64,000 nt of DNA from Paenibacillus taichungensis (lineage in GTDB: Bacteria > Bacillota > Bacilli > Paenibacillales > Paenibacillaceae). Positions 25,270 through 33,900 of this stretch are shown in pieces. A program made the position numbers and the translations under genes. The notes under the pieces were generated by a model, which was not told the DNA's origin, did not search any database, and was given only the letters and a program-made list of their open reading frames with translations. How positions within the stretch are numbered: position 1 is the first letter of the stretch; the number at the start of each line of letters is the position of its first letter. Location of the stretch: NCBI RefSeq assembly GCF_013359905.1, contig NZ_JABMCC010000121.1, positions 806,001 to 870,000 of the forward strand, written 5' to 3'.

Positions 25270-27927
25270 ATGCAACAGGAACATACCGCTGGTCTCCACG
25301 GAGACTGGCTTCAATTTATGATTTTAACAACCAAACTGGAATTGCCACCCTTGCCAGCGGATACAATGGACCGTCCACGGCTCAGTTTGCAGCGCAAAGA
25401 ATTGTTTCGATCCAAAGTCACTTTGTTAACTGCCCCGGCCGGTTCAGGGAAATCCACACTTCTAGGCAGCTGGGTGAGAAATGAAGCAGTACATGCGGCC
25501 AGTGTCTGCCTGGATGATAAAGATCAGGACCCACTTCAGTTTTGGCTCTACATTATTCATGCATTGGATCGAGTGAGAGAGGGGCTCTGCGGAGATGTTC
25601 TGCCACACTTTTTGCAACGGTATCCGATAGATCCAAGGTCAGCTTTAATATTATTGTTGAACCGTGTTGCCCAGGCCAATCAACAGGCACTGCTTATTCT
25701 GGATGACTATCATGCAGTAACTCAGCCTGAGATTCATGAGCAGATGCAATACTTTATCGAAAATCTTCCCCTGTCCATTCATCTGGTACTGTCAAGTCGC
25801 ACCTATCCTCCATTCAAGCTTGAGAAGCTGCGTCTGAGAGGTGAATTGAAGCACTTCACGCTTCAGGAACTGGCGTTTACGACAGAGGAGGGCATTGAAT
25901 TTTGCCAGGAGATTATGCAATTGGATATTGCGGGGGAGGATGCGCGTTGTTGGGTACAGCAGACGGAGGGATGGGCTGCCGGATTGAAGCTGCTGGCTTT
26001 ATCTCACGCATGGGGTGCAGACTCTTTGGTCAGTCCATCCACTTCCCTGTCTCGTGAAGATCACGGGCAGCCTGGGGAGAGGACAATTTCGGATTACCTG
26101 CTTGAAGAGGTGTTTCAGCGTCAGTCACCCGAAATGCAGCAATTTCTGCTCCGGACAGCGATCACTAGAAGAATGAACAACAGTTTGTGTCAGGTATTAA
26201 GTGATATGCAGGAAGCTCCGCACTTGTTAAGGCAGCTGGAAAAGGAACATCTCTTCCTTGTTCCACTGGATCGGGAAAGGCACTGGTATCGGTATCATCA
26301 TTTGTTCTCTGCATTTCTAAAGCGTGAGCTGGCTCGTTATGGCACAGAACAGGTGAATGATTTACATGCCCTTGCTGCACTTTGGTATGAGCAGCAAGGG
26401 TACCCGGCTGAAGCACTGGATCATTATATTCTTGGACAGCACATGCAGGATGCAGCCCGACTGCTGGAAGAGCTGTTTGCCCACTTTATTATGGGAGAGT
26501 GGTGGACGCTCCGGCGATACTTCGATGTTTTGCCACTGGAGATCGTGAAAGCACGTCCGAAGTTATATATGTCCTACCTGTTTCTAGTTGCGCGCGAAAT
26601 GCCTTATGGACAGATGGTGAAGCAGCTTGATGAACTGGAACACGTCATCCGGGTGCATCTTCAAGGGCAGCTTGAACCTGAGATTATCGGGTATTTGCTG
26701 CAAGTCATTTGTGTGATGCGAGCCTACATGGCTTATCTGAACAGAGATTTGGATGGGCTCACTCATTATTTGGTGTCCTATATCGATCAGGGATATCCCG
26801 ATGATATTGCCTTTCAGTATATGGATTATGATCGGAGAGAGAGCATGCGCCTACGCAGCTTTCATGGCGTTAATGGCTATTTACGGCGTGCGGAAGCTTG
26901 CTTTGGGGCAATTACGGAACGTTGGTTAGCTGAACATGCCTATGTAACGTCCTACTATGGTGTCGGATATGGTGAAATTTTAATGGAACAGGATCGGTTA
27001 TCAGAAGCGGTAAGTTATGCAGATCGAGCCCTTGAAGTGGCTTTGCAGATCAAGGTAGCTGCGCTGCTCGTTCCTGCGTATGTACTCAAAGCCAGACTTG
27101 AACTTACATTGGGTCGACCCGAGGAAGGCATGAAGCTGCTTCAACAGGTCACAGGATTGTTATCTGTGAAGGATATGGACTACTGGCAGCCAGCACTGGA
27201 AGCACATCAACATCGAATTTTACTTGAAGTGAGTCCCGTGGAATCGGCTCAAACCATTCTGGTTAAACCAGCAGGCGAAGGCAGTATGGCAGCTGAGACC
27301 AGCTGTGATCAAATCTTCCATTCCATGGTTCGCATTCGTGCAATGATTGTCCTTGAGCATTATGATTTTGCACAAGAGGAACTGGGACGAATCCGTAACC
27401 AGGCTGAAGAACGGGATTGGCTGACTGAACAGGTAGAGTGTGCTCTGCTGGAATCCATCATGCTGCAAAAGCAAGGATTCACAGATGCCAGTGTTGCAGC
27501 ATTATCCCGTGCCTTGGTGTTGGGGGGACCGGAAGGATATATACGTTCATTCGTTGCAGAAGGTGAGCAGATTAGGCGGTTGTTGCAGGACTACCTGTAT
27601 TTACGCCGTACGAAGGCGATACAGGATGATGGTGTGAAAATGGCTTATGTGAAGCAGTTATTATCGGCATTCGCAAGAGACAAACGGGCAAGGGGCCTCT
27701 CCTCTGTAGGGGAGGCAAAACTGGATACGAAGGAAGTGGGGCTCAGTCCGATGGAGCAAAAGATATTCGGTTATATCGCTGAGGGCCTGACCAGCAAACA
27801 GATTGCTGTCGAGTTTGGTATCTCACCCGGCACTGTTAATACACACATTCGCCGAGTGTTCGCGAAGCTGGGTGCGAGCAGTCGCACTCATGCTGTACAA
27901 ATTGCTGAGCAGCGGGGATTGTTATGA
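25270..27927 (+). CDS. MalT-like ATP-dependent LuxR-family regulator
   Basis: An 885-residue STAND-type regulator. An N-terminal NTPase has Walker A APAGSGKST (about residues 55-63) and a Walker B-like LLILDDYH; a winged helix and a long TPR-like array follow; the C-terminal LuxR helix-turn-helix spans about the last 65 residues (LSPMEQKIFGYIAEGLTSKQ, then NTHIRRVFAKLG). MalT-type proteins are switched on by a small inducer plus ATP. ATG 25270 is chosen because AGGAGG (25259-25264) is 5 nt away. The adjacent SLH/LRR gene is a plausible target. Confidence 0.88.
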   Translation: MQQEHTAGLHGDWLQFMILTTKLELPPLPADTMDRPRLSLQRKELFRSKVTLLTAPAGSGKSTLLGSWVRNEAVHAASVCLDDKDQDPLQFWLYIIHALDRVREGLCGDVLPHFLQRYPIDPRSALILLLNRVAQANQQALLILDDYHAVTQPEIHEQMQYFIENLPLSIHLVLSSRTYPPFKLEKLRLRGELKHFTLQELAFTTEEGIEFCQEIMQLDIAGEDARCWVQQTEGWAAGLKLLALSHAWGADSLVSPSTSLSREDHGQPGERTISDYLLEEVFQRQSPEMQQFLLRTAITRRMNNSLCQVLSDMQEAPHLLRQLEKEHLFLVPLDRERHWYRYHHLFSAFLKRELARYGTEQVNDLHALAALWYEQQGYPAEALDHYILGQHMQDAARLLEELFAHFIMGEWWTLRRYFDVLPLEIVKARPKLYMSYLFLVAREMPYGQMVKQLDELEHVIRVHLQGQLEPEIIGYLLQVICVMRAYMAYLNRDLDGLTHYLVSYIDQGYPDDIAFQYMDYDRRESMRLRSFHGVNGYLRRAEACFGAITERWLAEHAYVTSYYGVGYGEILMEQDRLSEAVSYADRALEVALQIKVAALLVPAYVLKARLELTLGRPEEGMKLLQQVTGLLSVKDMDYWQPALEAHQHRILLEVSPVESAQTILVKPAGEGSMAAETSCDQIFHSMVRIRAMIVLEHYDFAQEELGRIRNQAEERDWLTEQVECALLESIMLQKQGFTDASVAALSRALVLGGPEGYIRSFVAEGEQIRRLLQDYLYLRRTKAIQDDGVKMAYVKQLLSAFARDKRARGLSSVGEAKLDTKEVGLSPMEQKIFGYIAEGLTSKQIAVEFGISPGTVNTHIRRVFAKLGASSRTHAVQIAEQRGLL

Positions 27928-28059
27928 TGAGCTGAAACGCTGTCTACTCTTTTGTAGACTGTTTTCCAACTATAGTCTCTCCTACAATGAAAATAATCAA
28001 ATAACGCTGACGAGTCTTTGCTGACTCCAGGGTTATGTTCATGTAGGAGGTAACATTAA

Positions 28060-30126
28060 GTGATGACAACACGTATATCCAAACAAAAATTTTGTTCTAA
28101 AAATAAGAACCGTAGGGTCTCGCCTTATTTGGCGGCTCTTCTGTCTTTATCAGTCATTACTGTTCCCGGAACAGTGAGCGCAGCGACCGATGCAGTAAGT
28201 ATTCGTGACTTGCATCAGGCAGCACCGTGGGCAAGGCAAGCCATTGAAAGAGCTGCTGAGCAACAGATGATTCTGGCGGACGAAGCAGGGAACTTCAACC
28301 CGAGCGCAACGTTGACAAGAGGGGACCTTGCGTACACACTGGCACAACTAATGGAAATGAACATGTTGTCGTCAGCTCAGCTTCCAGATCTGTTATTTAA
28401 AGATCTGGATAGTAACGTTGAGAATGGATCCTATATTCATGCTCTCAAATTAGCCGGAATCATGAATGGTTATCCGGATGGTACGTTTCGTCCAGGCGGT
28501 CTGGTGACAAGGGAAGAGCTGGCAACGACGATTATACGAATGCTCAAGAGTAAGGGATATGATGAAGCGTTACAACTGACCAAAGAATTGTCATTTAAGG
28601 ACACGTCCAGCATCAGTACCTGGGCTTTGCCAAGTGTACAACAGGCCGTTGAATTGGGGATTTTGAAAGGGGACAATGGAAACTTTGCTCCGAAGCGCTC
28701 CACTTCCAGACAGGAAATGGCTGTGATCGCACTACGCACAACTGAAGTGATTAAAGCGCTTGAAGAAGCTGCGAGTCAAGGGGGCGCCAATCCGGAATCC
28801 AATGAACCAGGAATAACTGAGGTGCAGGGTACAACTTCAGGCGGCAATGACGCAGGAAACGGTAAAGGAAACACAAACGGTAATTCCGAGGCGACGCCAG
28901 GAAGTGGAAATGGAGGTTCGGGTGGAGGAAGTGGATCTGCACCAACAACACCGACGAATCCTTCCATTCCCTCCAATCCAGGTACGGGAAACAGGGCTCC
29001 AGTGATCGTTAGTGGCGGATTGCCTGATCAGGAACTTACATTGGATCACGCCTCACTGGACTGGCAAGCCTCCTCTTATTTTAGTGATCCAGATGGTGAT
29101 GAATTGCAGTTCAGTGTCATAGCAGGAGATGAAACCATCGTTTCCTCCACTGTGGTGGGCCAAGTAATTCGACTTGTACCACAGGCTGTTGGAGAAATAA
29201 CGCTGACGATCAAAGCTGTCGATGATCAGGGTGCAAGTGTCACGGCGAAACTCAAAGTTAAGGTACTGGCCAATACGATAAGTCGACAATTTCCTGATCC
29301 ATATTTGGCTGGAGCCATTGCATATTGGTTGCAAAAGGATGTGGATGATCCGCTGACCAAAGATGAATTGGCGGAAGCTCTCGTTCAGACAAATGGGGGG
29401 TTGTATGCGAGGAATGCAGGCATTTCCGATCTGACAGGAGTCGAGATATTCAAGGGGTTAAATATAACCGAGATAGATCTGTCCGGAAACGAAATAAGCA
29501 AGGCCGATGCCTCCGGATTCGATCGCTTGAATTGGCTGAATTTATCCGGTAACCAACTGACGGAGATCAATGTTACGGGACTGGATCAGCTGGAATATCT
29601 GAATCTCGCGAATAATCGACTGGCTTTCGTGGATGTTAGCGGACTACATTCCTTACAGGAACTTGATATGAACAGTAATGAGCTTGTTCATTTACCCATT
29701 GGAATTGCTGAACTGTCTGATCTGCAATACTTGGATGTGAGCAACAATTCCATATCCCTGAGAGAAGAGCCTGATTTCACACTGCATCACACGTTGCTGC
29801 AACGTGTGTACATGTATGATTTTGATGATGCTCCCCCCGTGCTGGTGGAGGCACCTGCGGGTAATACCGCTTATGTTAATGGAGATGAGATTGAGATCGA
29901 CCTGTCCTTCATGTTTGAGGATGAAGATGACGCTAGGTCAAGCCTCAAACTTATGGCTGACTCACCTGATCCACAATTGGCAGATGTCAGAATGGTTGGA
30001 CAGAAATTATATGTTAGAGCACTGGGGACGAGTATTGAGCCTATTCAGATTGAGGTGAAGGCTACGGACCCACTGGGCAAAATGGCTATAGGTCACGTGT
30101 ACGTTGATCTAAGAGAATTAGAATAG
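28060..30126 (+). CDS. SLH-domain surface protein with leucine-rich repeats
   Basis: A 688-residue exported protein. A signal peptide ends near TVSAATD (about 45). Three SLH motifs follow (TLTRGDLAY, LVTREELATTI, STSRQEMAVIA; about 55-230), which bind cell-wall polymer. A Gly/Asn/Ser-rich linker (about 255-310) leads to a cadherin/Ig-like domain (FSDPDGDELQFSV), then 5-6 leucine-rich repeats (about 450-565, e.g. LNWLNLSGNQLTEI) and a final Ig-like domain. It should sit on the surface and bind protein or glycan. GTG 28060 has TAGGAGG; ATG 28063 is possible. Confidence 0.88.
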   Translation: MMTTRISKQKFCSKNKNRRVSPYLAALLSLSVITVPGTVSAATDAVSIRDLHQAAPWARQAIERAAEQQMILADEAGNFNPSATLTRGDLAYTLAQLMEMNMLSSAQLPDLLFKDLDSNVENGSYIHALKLAGIMNGYPDGTFRPGGLVTREELATTIIRMLKSKGYDEALQLTKELSFKDTSSISTWALPSVQQAVELGILKGDNGNFAPKRSTSRQEMAVIALRTTEVIKALEEAASQGGANPESNEPGITEVQGTTSGGNDAGNGKGNTNGNSEATPGSGNGGSGGGSGSAPTTPTNPSIPSNPGTGNRAPVIVSGGLPDQELTLDHASLDWQASSYFSDPDGDELQFSVIAGDETIVSSTVVGQVIRLVPQAVGEITLTIKAVDDQGASVTAKLKVKVLANTISRQFPDPYLAGAIAYWLQKDVDDPLTKDELAEALVQTNGGLYARNAGISDLTGVEIFKGLNITEIDLSGNEISKADASGFDRLNWLNLSGNQLTEINVTGLDQLEYLNLANNRLAFVDVSGLHSLQELDMNSNELVHLPIGIAELSDLQYLDVSNNSISLREEPDFTLHHTLLQRVYMYDFDDAPPVLVEAPAGNTAYVNGDEIEIDLSFMFEDEDDARSSLKLMADSPDPQLADVRMVGQKLYVRALGTSIEPIQIEVKATDPLGKMAIGHVYVDLRELE

Positions 30127-30169
30127 AGTATTCTACATCAGGTATAACTGGACTATAGTAAGTTAAACT

Positions 30170-30205
30170 AACGTGCCTTCCCTATATGGAAGGGACGTTG
30201 TTTTT
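30170..30205 (+). terminator. Rho-independent terminator
   Basis: AACGT-G-CCTTCC pairs with GGAAGG-G-ACGTT (one mismatch) around a CTATAT loop, followed by a T tract. Confidence 0.8.
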
Positions 30206-30226
30206 ATTTTGTAGGAGATAAGTTCA

Positions 30227-30235
30227 TGTTAAAAT
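30227..30235 (+). promoter_or_regulatory. Possible extended -10 promoter element
   Basis: TGTTAAAAT resembles TG-n-TATAAT with one mismatch, 72 nt before the GNAT start at 30307. A weak TTTTGT lies 17 nt further upstream. No other promoter is visible in the gap. Confidence 0.4.
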
Positions 30236-30306
30236 ATGCAAGAAACGAATGTGGCTTCGAGTGACATCGTCAAACGATGATCAACTGGAAAGAAGGAAAT
30301 AATCTC

Positions 30307-30789
30307 ATGTTATCGATTCATCAAGCGGAGTACCAACAGAAATCAACTTTGCGCAATCTGATGGAATTGTACAAATACGATTTTAGTGAGTATGACCCGG
30401 AAGATGTTAACGAAAACGGGTTATATGAGTATGTGTACCTGGACCATTATTGGACAGAAGCGGGCAGACATCCTTTTTTGTTTCGAGTAGAAGGACAATT
30501 GGCGGGATTCGCACTGATTCGTGAAATTGAGAGTGAACAGGGGACGAGTGTATACGAAATGGCAGAGTTTTTTGTAATGAAAAAATACAGAAAGCTGGGA
30601 GTGGGTGCGCAAGCCGCCATTCATGTGTTCAATCTTTTTCCTGGAACATGGAAAATAGCGGAGATGGAGACGAATGAGCCTGCTCAGATTTTCTGGCGTA
30701 AGGTCATTGCACGCTTCACCGATAATAAATACCAAGAGCTTAGAGAACCTGACTGGGATGGTCCTATTCAGATATTTACTACGAAGTAA
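30307..30789 (+). CDS. GNAT family N-acetyltransferase
   Basis: A 160-residue acetyltransferase. LMELYKYDFSEYD near the N-terminus, then EMAEFFVMKKYRKLGVGAQAAI with the acetyl-CoA loop R-K-L-G-V-G-A, and AQIFWRKVIARF as motif B. The group is widespread in Bacillota with no known substrate. ATG 30307 is preferred because AGAAGGAA is just upstream; ATG 30277 has none. It is first of three GNAT genes in a row. Confidence 0.84.
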   Translation: MLSIHQAEYQQKSTLRNLMELYKYDFSEYDPEDVNENGLYEYVYLDHYWTEAGRHPFLFRVEGQLAGFALIREIESEQGTSVYEMAEFFVMKKYRKLGVGAQAAIHVFNLFPGTWKIAEMETNEPAQIFWRKVIARFTDNKYQELREPDWDGPIQIFTTK

Positions 30790-30807
30790 GAACGAGAAGG
30801 GGAGAAG

Positions 30808-31236
30808 ATGATGACCCAAATCAATATCTATCCAAGTACTCCGGAGGATTCAGAATATGTTCGCCAGCAACTTATCGCATATAATGCTGCGCATGTGAGC
30901 GAGGAATTAAGGCATCGTTACGAAGAACTGAATTTCAATATCAAAAATGAGACCGGCGAGATTGTTGCAGGTGTGCTTACTACACTTTGCTGGAATTGGC
31001 TGGAGGTTGATATACTTTGGGTGAATTCTGAACAACGGCATCGGGGATATGGTTCTCGGTTGTTGCTTGAAGTTGAGCGAATTGCGCGAGAGAAATCTTG
31101 TGATTTTGTCATGTTGAACACATTCTCATATCAAGCACCGGAATTTTACAAGAAGCATGGCTACCAATTGATCACAACGATCGACAATGCACCGACCGGA
31201 CACAGTCATCATTATTTTAAGAAGGACCTAACTTAA
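30808..31236 (+). CDS. GNAT family N-acetyltransferase
   Basis: A 142-residue acetyltransferase. VDILWVNSEQRHRGYGSRLL is the strand plus R-H-R-G-Y-G-S loop; FYKKHGYQ is motif B. The ending GHSHHYFKKDL is conserved in a small-molecule acetyltransferase subgroup. GAAGGGGAG precedes a double ATG. It lies 18 nt after the first GNAT and 38 nt before the third, so the three may form one operon. Confidence 0.84.
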   Translation: MMTQINIYPSTPEDSEYVRQQLIAYNAAHVSEELRHRYEELNFNIKNETGEIVAGVLTTLCWNWLEVDILWVNSEQRHRGYGSRLLLEVERIAREKSCDFVMLNTFSYQAPEFYKKHGYQLITTIDNAPTGHSHHYFKKDLT

Positions 31237-31274
31237 GCAATGTATGCGAAATAGGACAAATCAGGAGGATTATT

Positions 31275-31712
31275 ATGGTTACCATTAAAGCAATCGAACT
31301 TGAGGATCTACCGGCGCTAAGTCAGTTATACAACGAATTGATGGGTACACCGACTAATGAACAACAGATGCAGAAGATGTTTCACTATATCCAGCAAAAT
31401 GGACACTACCATGTACTCGGTGCATTTTACAATGGCGAACTGGCCGGATCAGTTATGGGTATTGAATGTATGGATCTGGCGGGTCAGTGCAATCCCTTCA
31501 TGGTTGTGGAGAATGTGATTGTATCCGATCAGGTACGCAGACAAGGAATTGGTCAGAAGCTTATGCTTCAGATTGAGCACATTGCGAGAGATCTTGGATG
31601 TGAATACATGATTCTGGTGTCTGGCGATCAGCGCAAAGAGGCTCACATTTTTTATGAAAAGCTGGGCTTTAAAGATGAGAAGGTTCAGGGTTATCGGAAG
31701 CATTTTAATTAA
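31275..31712 (+). CDS. GNAT family N-acetyltransferase
   Basis: A 145-residue acetyltransferase with VVENVIVSDQVRRQGIGQKL as the strand and R-R-Q-G-I-G-Q loop, and AHIFYEKLGFKDEK as motif B. It is closer to the usual compact GNAT length than its neighbours. AGGAGG lies upstream of ATG 31275. The three adjacent GNATs differ too much to be recent tandem copies. Confidence 0.86.
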   Translation: MVTIKAIELEDLPALSQLYNELMGTPTNEQQMQKMFHYIQQNGHYHVLGAFYNGELAGSVMGIECMDLAGQCNPFMVVENVIVSDQVRRQGIGQKLMLQIEHIARDLGCEYMILVSGDQRKEAHIFYEKLGFKDEKVQGYRKHFN

Positions 31713-31818
31713 TCAATATAGCACGGAAAATGTCTAATCGGTAGAAGGACTACTTAAGGAGCAGGGCGAATAAGGCATAGTCTTGAAATAAATGAACTGA
31801 TATGAGGGAGGCACTCTC

Positions 31819-32241
31819 GTGTTCAAAAAATGGGCTAATGTCTTGATGATTCTGAGTTTGGTATTCGCTGTATGTTCCCCAACATCCTATGCCGCTGCCA
31901 AGACGGTTAAAGTAACCGTGACGCTTGTCAGTGCAGAACTGGTGGAAAACAATTCCGTTGGTAATGAATGGGCCATTGGGGCAAGTGTGAACGGCAAGAG
32001 CCTGGAGGAGGGTTCGTCGGTCACGTTGAACCTGAAACCTACAGATACGCTTAAATTACAAGCGAATGCCGAAGAGCAGGACAAAATTCCTGATCTGGGA
32101 AGCAAAAGTATGAACGTTAAGGTTTCCTCCATTTCCAAATCAACCAACAAGACTCTATCGGTTGTCGTGACGGAGAACAGAGGCCGTTATTCGGGTAACA
32201 CAGCGACGTGGGAGTTCAAGTTTAAGATCAGTAAGAAATAA
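31819..32241 (+). CDS. Secreted protein of unknown function
   Basis: A 140-residue protein with a typical signal peptide (MFKKWANVLMILSLVFAVCS, cleaved near SYAAA). The mature domain KTVKVTVTLVSAELVENNSV ... GNTATWEFKFKISKK is strand-rich and looks Ig-like, with no cysteine or catalytic motif. No family recognised. The start is GTG 31819 with GAGGGAGG upstream. It stands alone and ends in a terminator. Confidence 0.72.
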   Translation: MFKKWANVLMILSLVFAVCSPTSYAAAKTVKVTVTLVSAELVENNSVGNEWAIGASVNGKSLEEGSSVTLNLKPTDTLKLQANAEEQDKIPDLGSKSMNVKVSSISKSTNKTLSVVVTENRGRYSGNTATWEFKFKISKK

Positions 32242-32259
32242 AATAGGGCCCGATCATGT

Positions 32260-32286
32260 AAAAGAGAGCCTAGCGCTCTTTTTTTT
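32260..32286 (+). terminator. Rho-independent terminator
   Basis: AAGAG-A-GC pairs with GC-G-CTCTT around a CTA loop, followed by a T tract of nine. Confidence 0.75.
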
Positions 32287-32426
32287 ACTTTATACGGATA
32301 ACCTTGAACTGAAGGAATGTATAGTTTCGGGAAGGATCTCTCTTTGGTAAAATAAAGAAAGTTATGGGCAGGGACGTATATATTTCATTAAAGTTGTAGT
32401 GAAGACAAAAGGAGGTTAACCAGATC

Positions 32427-33647
32427 ATGCGTATCGTAGATAACATTAAAGTCTGGGGGGAGCCGCTGGAGAATGCGGTAAGTCAGGCGGTGACTTGCTC
32501 GCAGTATGGAGATGTACTGGGCGTGGCTCTAATGGCAGACCATCACAAAGGATATTCACAGCCCATCGGGGGCGTGGTTGCCTACCGGAACATGATCAGT
32601 CCGTCAGGGGTTGGATATGATATTGCCTGCGGCAACAAGGCTGTGCGCACCAACCTGATGTGGGATGATATCCGGAATCAGATTGCTGTCATTATGGATG
32701 ACATTAATGCAACTATATCCTTCGGTGTAGGACGCAACAATCCAAATCCTGTGGAGCATGAGTTGTTCGATGATGCCAGCTGGAAGCTGTTTGATTCCAT
32801 TGAGCATGGGCTACAGCACAAATTGAAGACACTCGCACGCAACCAGCTCGGGACGGTAGGTAGTGGCAATCACTTTGTCGACATTTTTGTGGAAGAGGCG
32901 ACGGGTAAAGTATGGATTGCAAACCACTTTGGCAGCCGTGGCTTTGGGCATAAGGTCGCCAGTGGTTTCCTGAACCTGGCTGCCGGACGTGCATTTAGTG
33001 GCAAAGCGCCGGGAGAATCGATGGACCAACCACCAACACTGTTTGACCTCAAGAGTGAAATGGGTGATATGTATTGGGACGGGATGACTTTGGCCGGCCG
33101 GTATGCATACGCAGGGCGAGATTATGTGATTGAACAGGTGCTCGGCATTCTCGGGGCGAGCGCAGAGTATTCGGTTCATAACCATCATAACTTTGCCTGG
33201 AAAGAACGGCATATGGGCGAAGAAGTGGTGGTGGTCCGCAAAGGAGCAACGCCGCTGGCACCGGGCCAGCTCGGTTTTGTGGGCGGAAGCATGGGAGATA
33301 TCTCGGTAATCGTGGAAGGAATCCACAGCGAAGAGAATACAGAGTCTTTCCGCAGCACCGTGCATGGTGCAGGTCGGATTATGAGCCGAACCCAAGCGGC
33401 TGGCAAAATGAATTACAAGCTGCGCACACGTATGGGCGGCGAGATCAGCGAGGAACAGATGCGAGCGGCAATTCGTGCATATGGTGTGGAGCTTCGGGGT
33501 GCAGGAACGGATGAAAGTCCTTTTGTGTACAAGAAACTGCAGGATGTGCTGAATGCGCATGCGCATACCTTGAAAATCAACCATACCCTTCGCCCCGTAG
33601 GTGTCGCGATGGCCGGGGGCAACGAATTCGACCCGTATAAGGACTAG
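32427..33647 (+). CDS. rtcB: RtcB-family RNA ligase
   Basis: A 406-residue RtcB protein. HHKGYSQPIGGVVAYRNMIS and SGVGYDIACGN (Asp and Cys metal ligands, about residues 65-68) lie near the start; GTVGSGNHFVDIFVE, HNHHNFAW and the HGAGRIMSR segment with the guanylated histidine follow. RtcB joins RNA 3'-phosphate or cyclic phosphate to 5'-OH using GTP and Mn. It is shorter than E. coli RtcB (408) by only two residues. No rtcA or archease gene is adjacent; the transcript seems monocistronic. Strong AAAGGAGG site. Confidence 0.93.
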   Translation: MRIVDNIKVWGEPLENAVSQAVTCSQYGDVLGVALMADHHKGYSQPIGGVVAYRNMISPSGVGYDIACGNKAVRTNLMWDDIRNQIAVIMDDINATISFGVGRNNPNPVEHELFDDASWKLFDSIEHGLQHKLKTLARNQLGTVGSGNHFVDIFVEEATGKVWIANHFGSRGFGHKVASGFLNLAAGRAFSGKAPGESMDQPPTLFDLKSEMGDMYWDGMTLAGRYAYAGRDYVIEQVLGILGASAEYSVHNHHNFAWKERHMGEEVVVVRKGATPLAPGQLGFVGGSMGDISVIVEGIHSEENTESFRSTVHGAGRIMSRTQAAGKMNYKLRTRMGGEISEEQMRAAIRAYGVELRGAGTDESPFVYKKLQDVLNAHAHTLKINHTLRPVGVAMAGGNEFDPYKD

Positions 33648-33648
33648 T

Positions 33649-33881
33649 TAGATATGTTCAACTCAACATTTACACAACAACGGAGAGGACAGAAATAACT
33701 TGAAGAAGCGAAGCTAAAAGCTTTCTGAAAGAAAGCTGCATCGGAAGCATAGACCTCGCCTTTATCCCCGGATTTTTCCCTTTGGAGAAGGGAATCAACA
33801 AAATCTGGGGATAACAGCGATCGGAAGGTTGTTCTGTCATCGGAGTGCCAGTGTAAATATTTATTAGTTGAACTTATATAG
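33649..33881 (+). repeat. Structured intergenic repeat, full-length copy C
   Basis: A 233-bp element starting TAGATATGTTCAACT and ending GTTGAACTTATATAG, so the ends are inverted repeats that extend to ACATTTACAC and GTGTAAAT. Stems: GACAGAA (33688-33694) with TTCTGTC (33832-33838); AGCTTTCT with AGAAAGCT; and a 14-bp central stem TATCCCCGGATTTT (33763-33776) with AAAATCTGGGGATA (33800-33813) that has one wobble pair. It ends 19 nt before ATG 33901. The left end touches the rtcB stop codon. Confidence 0.82.
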
Positions 33882-33900
33882 AAAGAAGAAGGTGAACCTC

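Noticed and set aside
28751..29049. Several overlapping minus-strand frames opposite the Gly/Asn/Ser linker
   Set aside because: They arise from the repetitive linker codons read backwards.
30307..31712. Recent tandem duplication of GNAT genes
   Set aside because: The three proteins share only the general GNAT motifs, with no long stretches of identity.
32811..33584. 257-residue minus-strand frame inside rtcB
   Set aside because: It lies fully antisense to a gene with clear RtcB motifs and shows no family motif or start site.
33649..33900. T-box or known riboswitch as the identity of the structured repeat
   Set aside because: I see no T-box bulge sequence or any riboswitch core I know, and the same element precedes unrelated genes.
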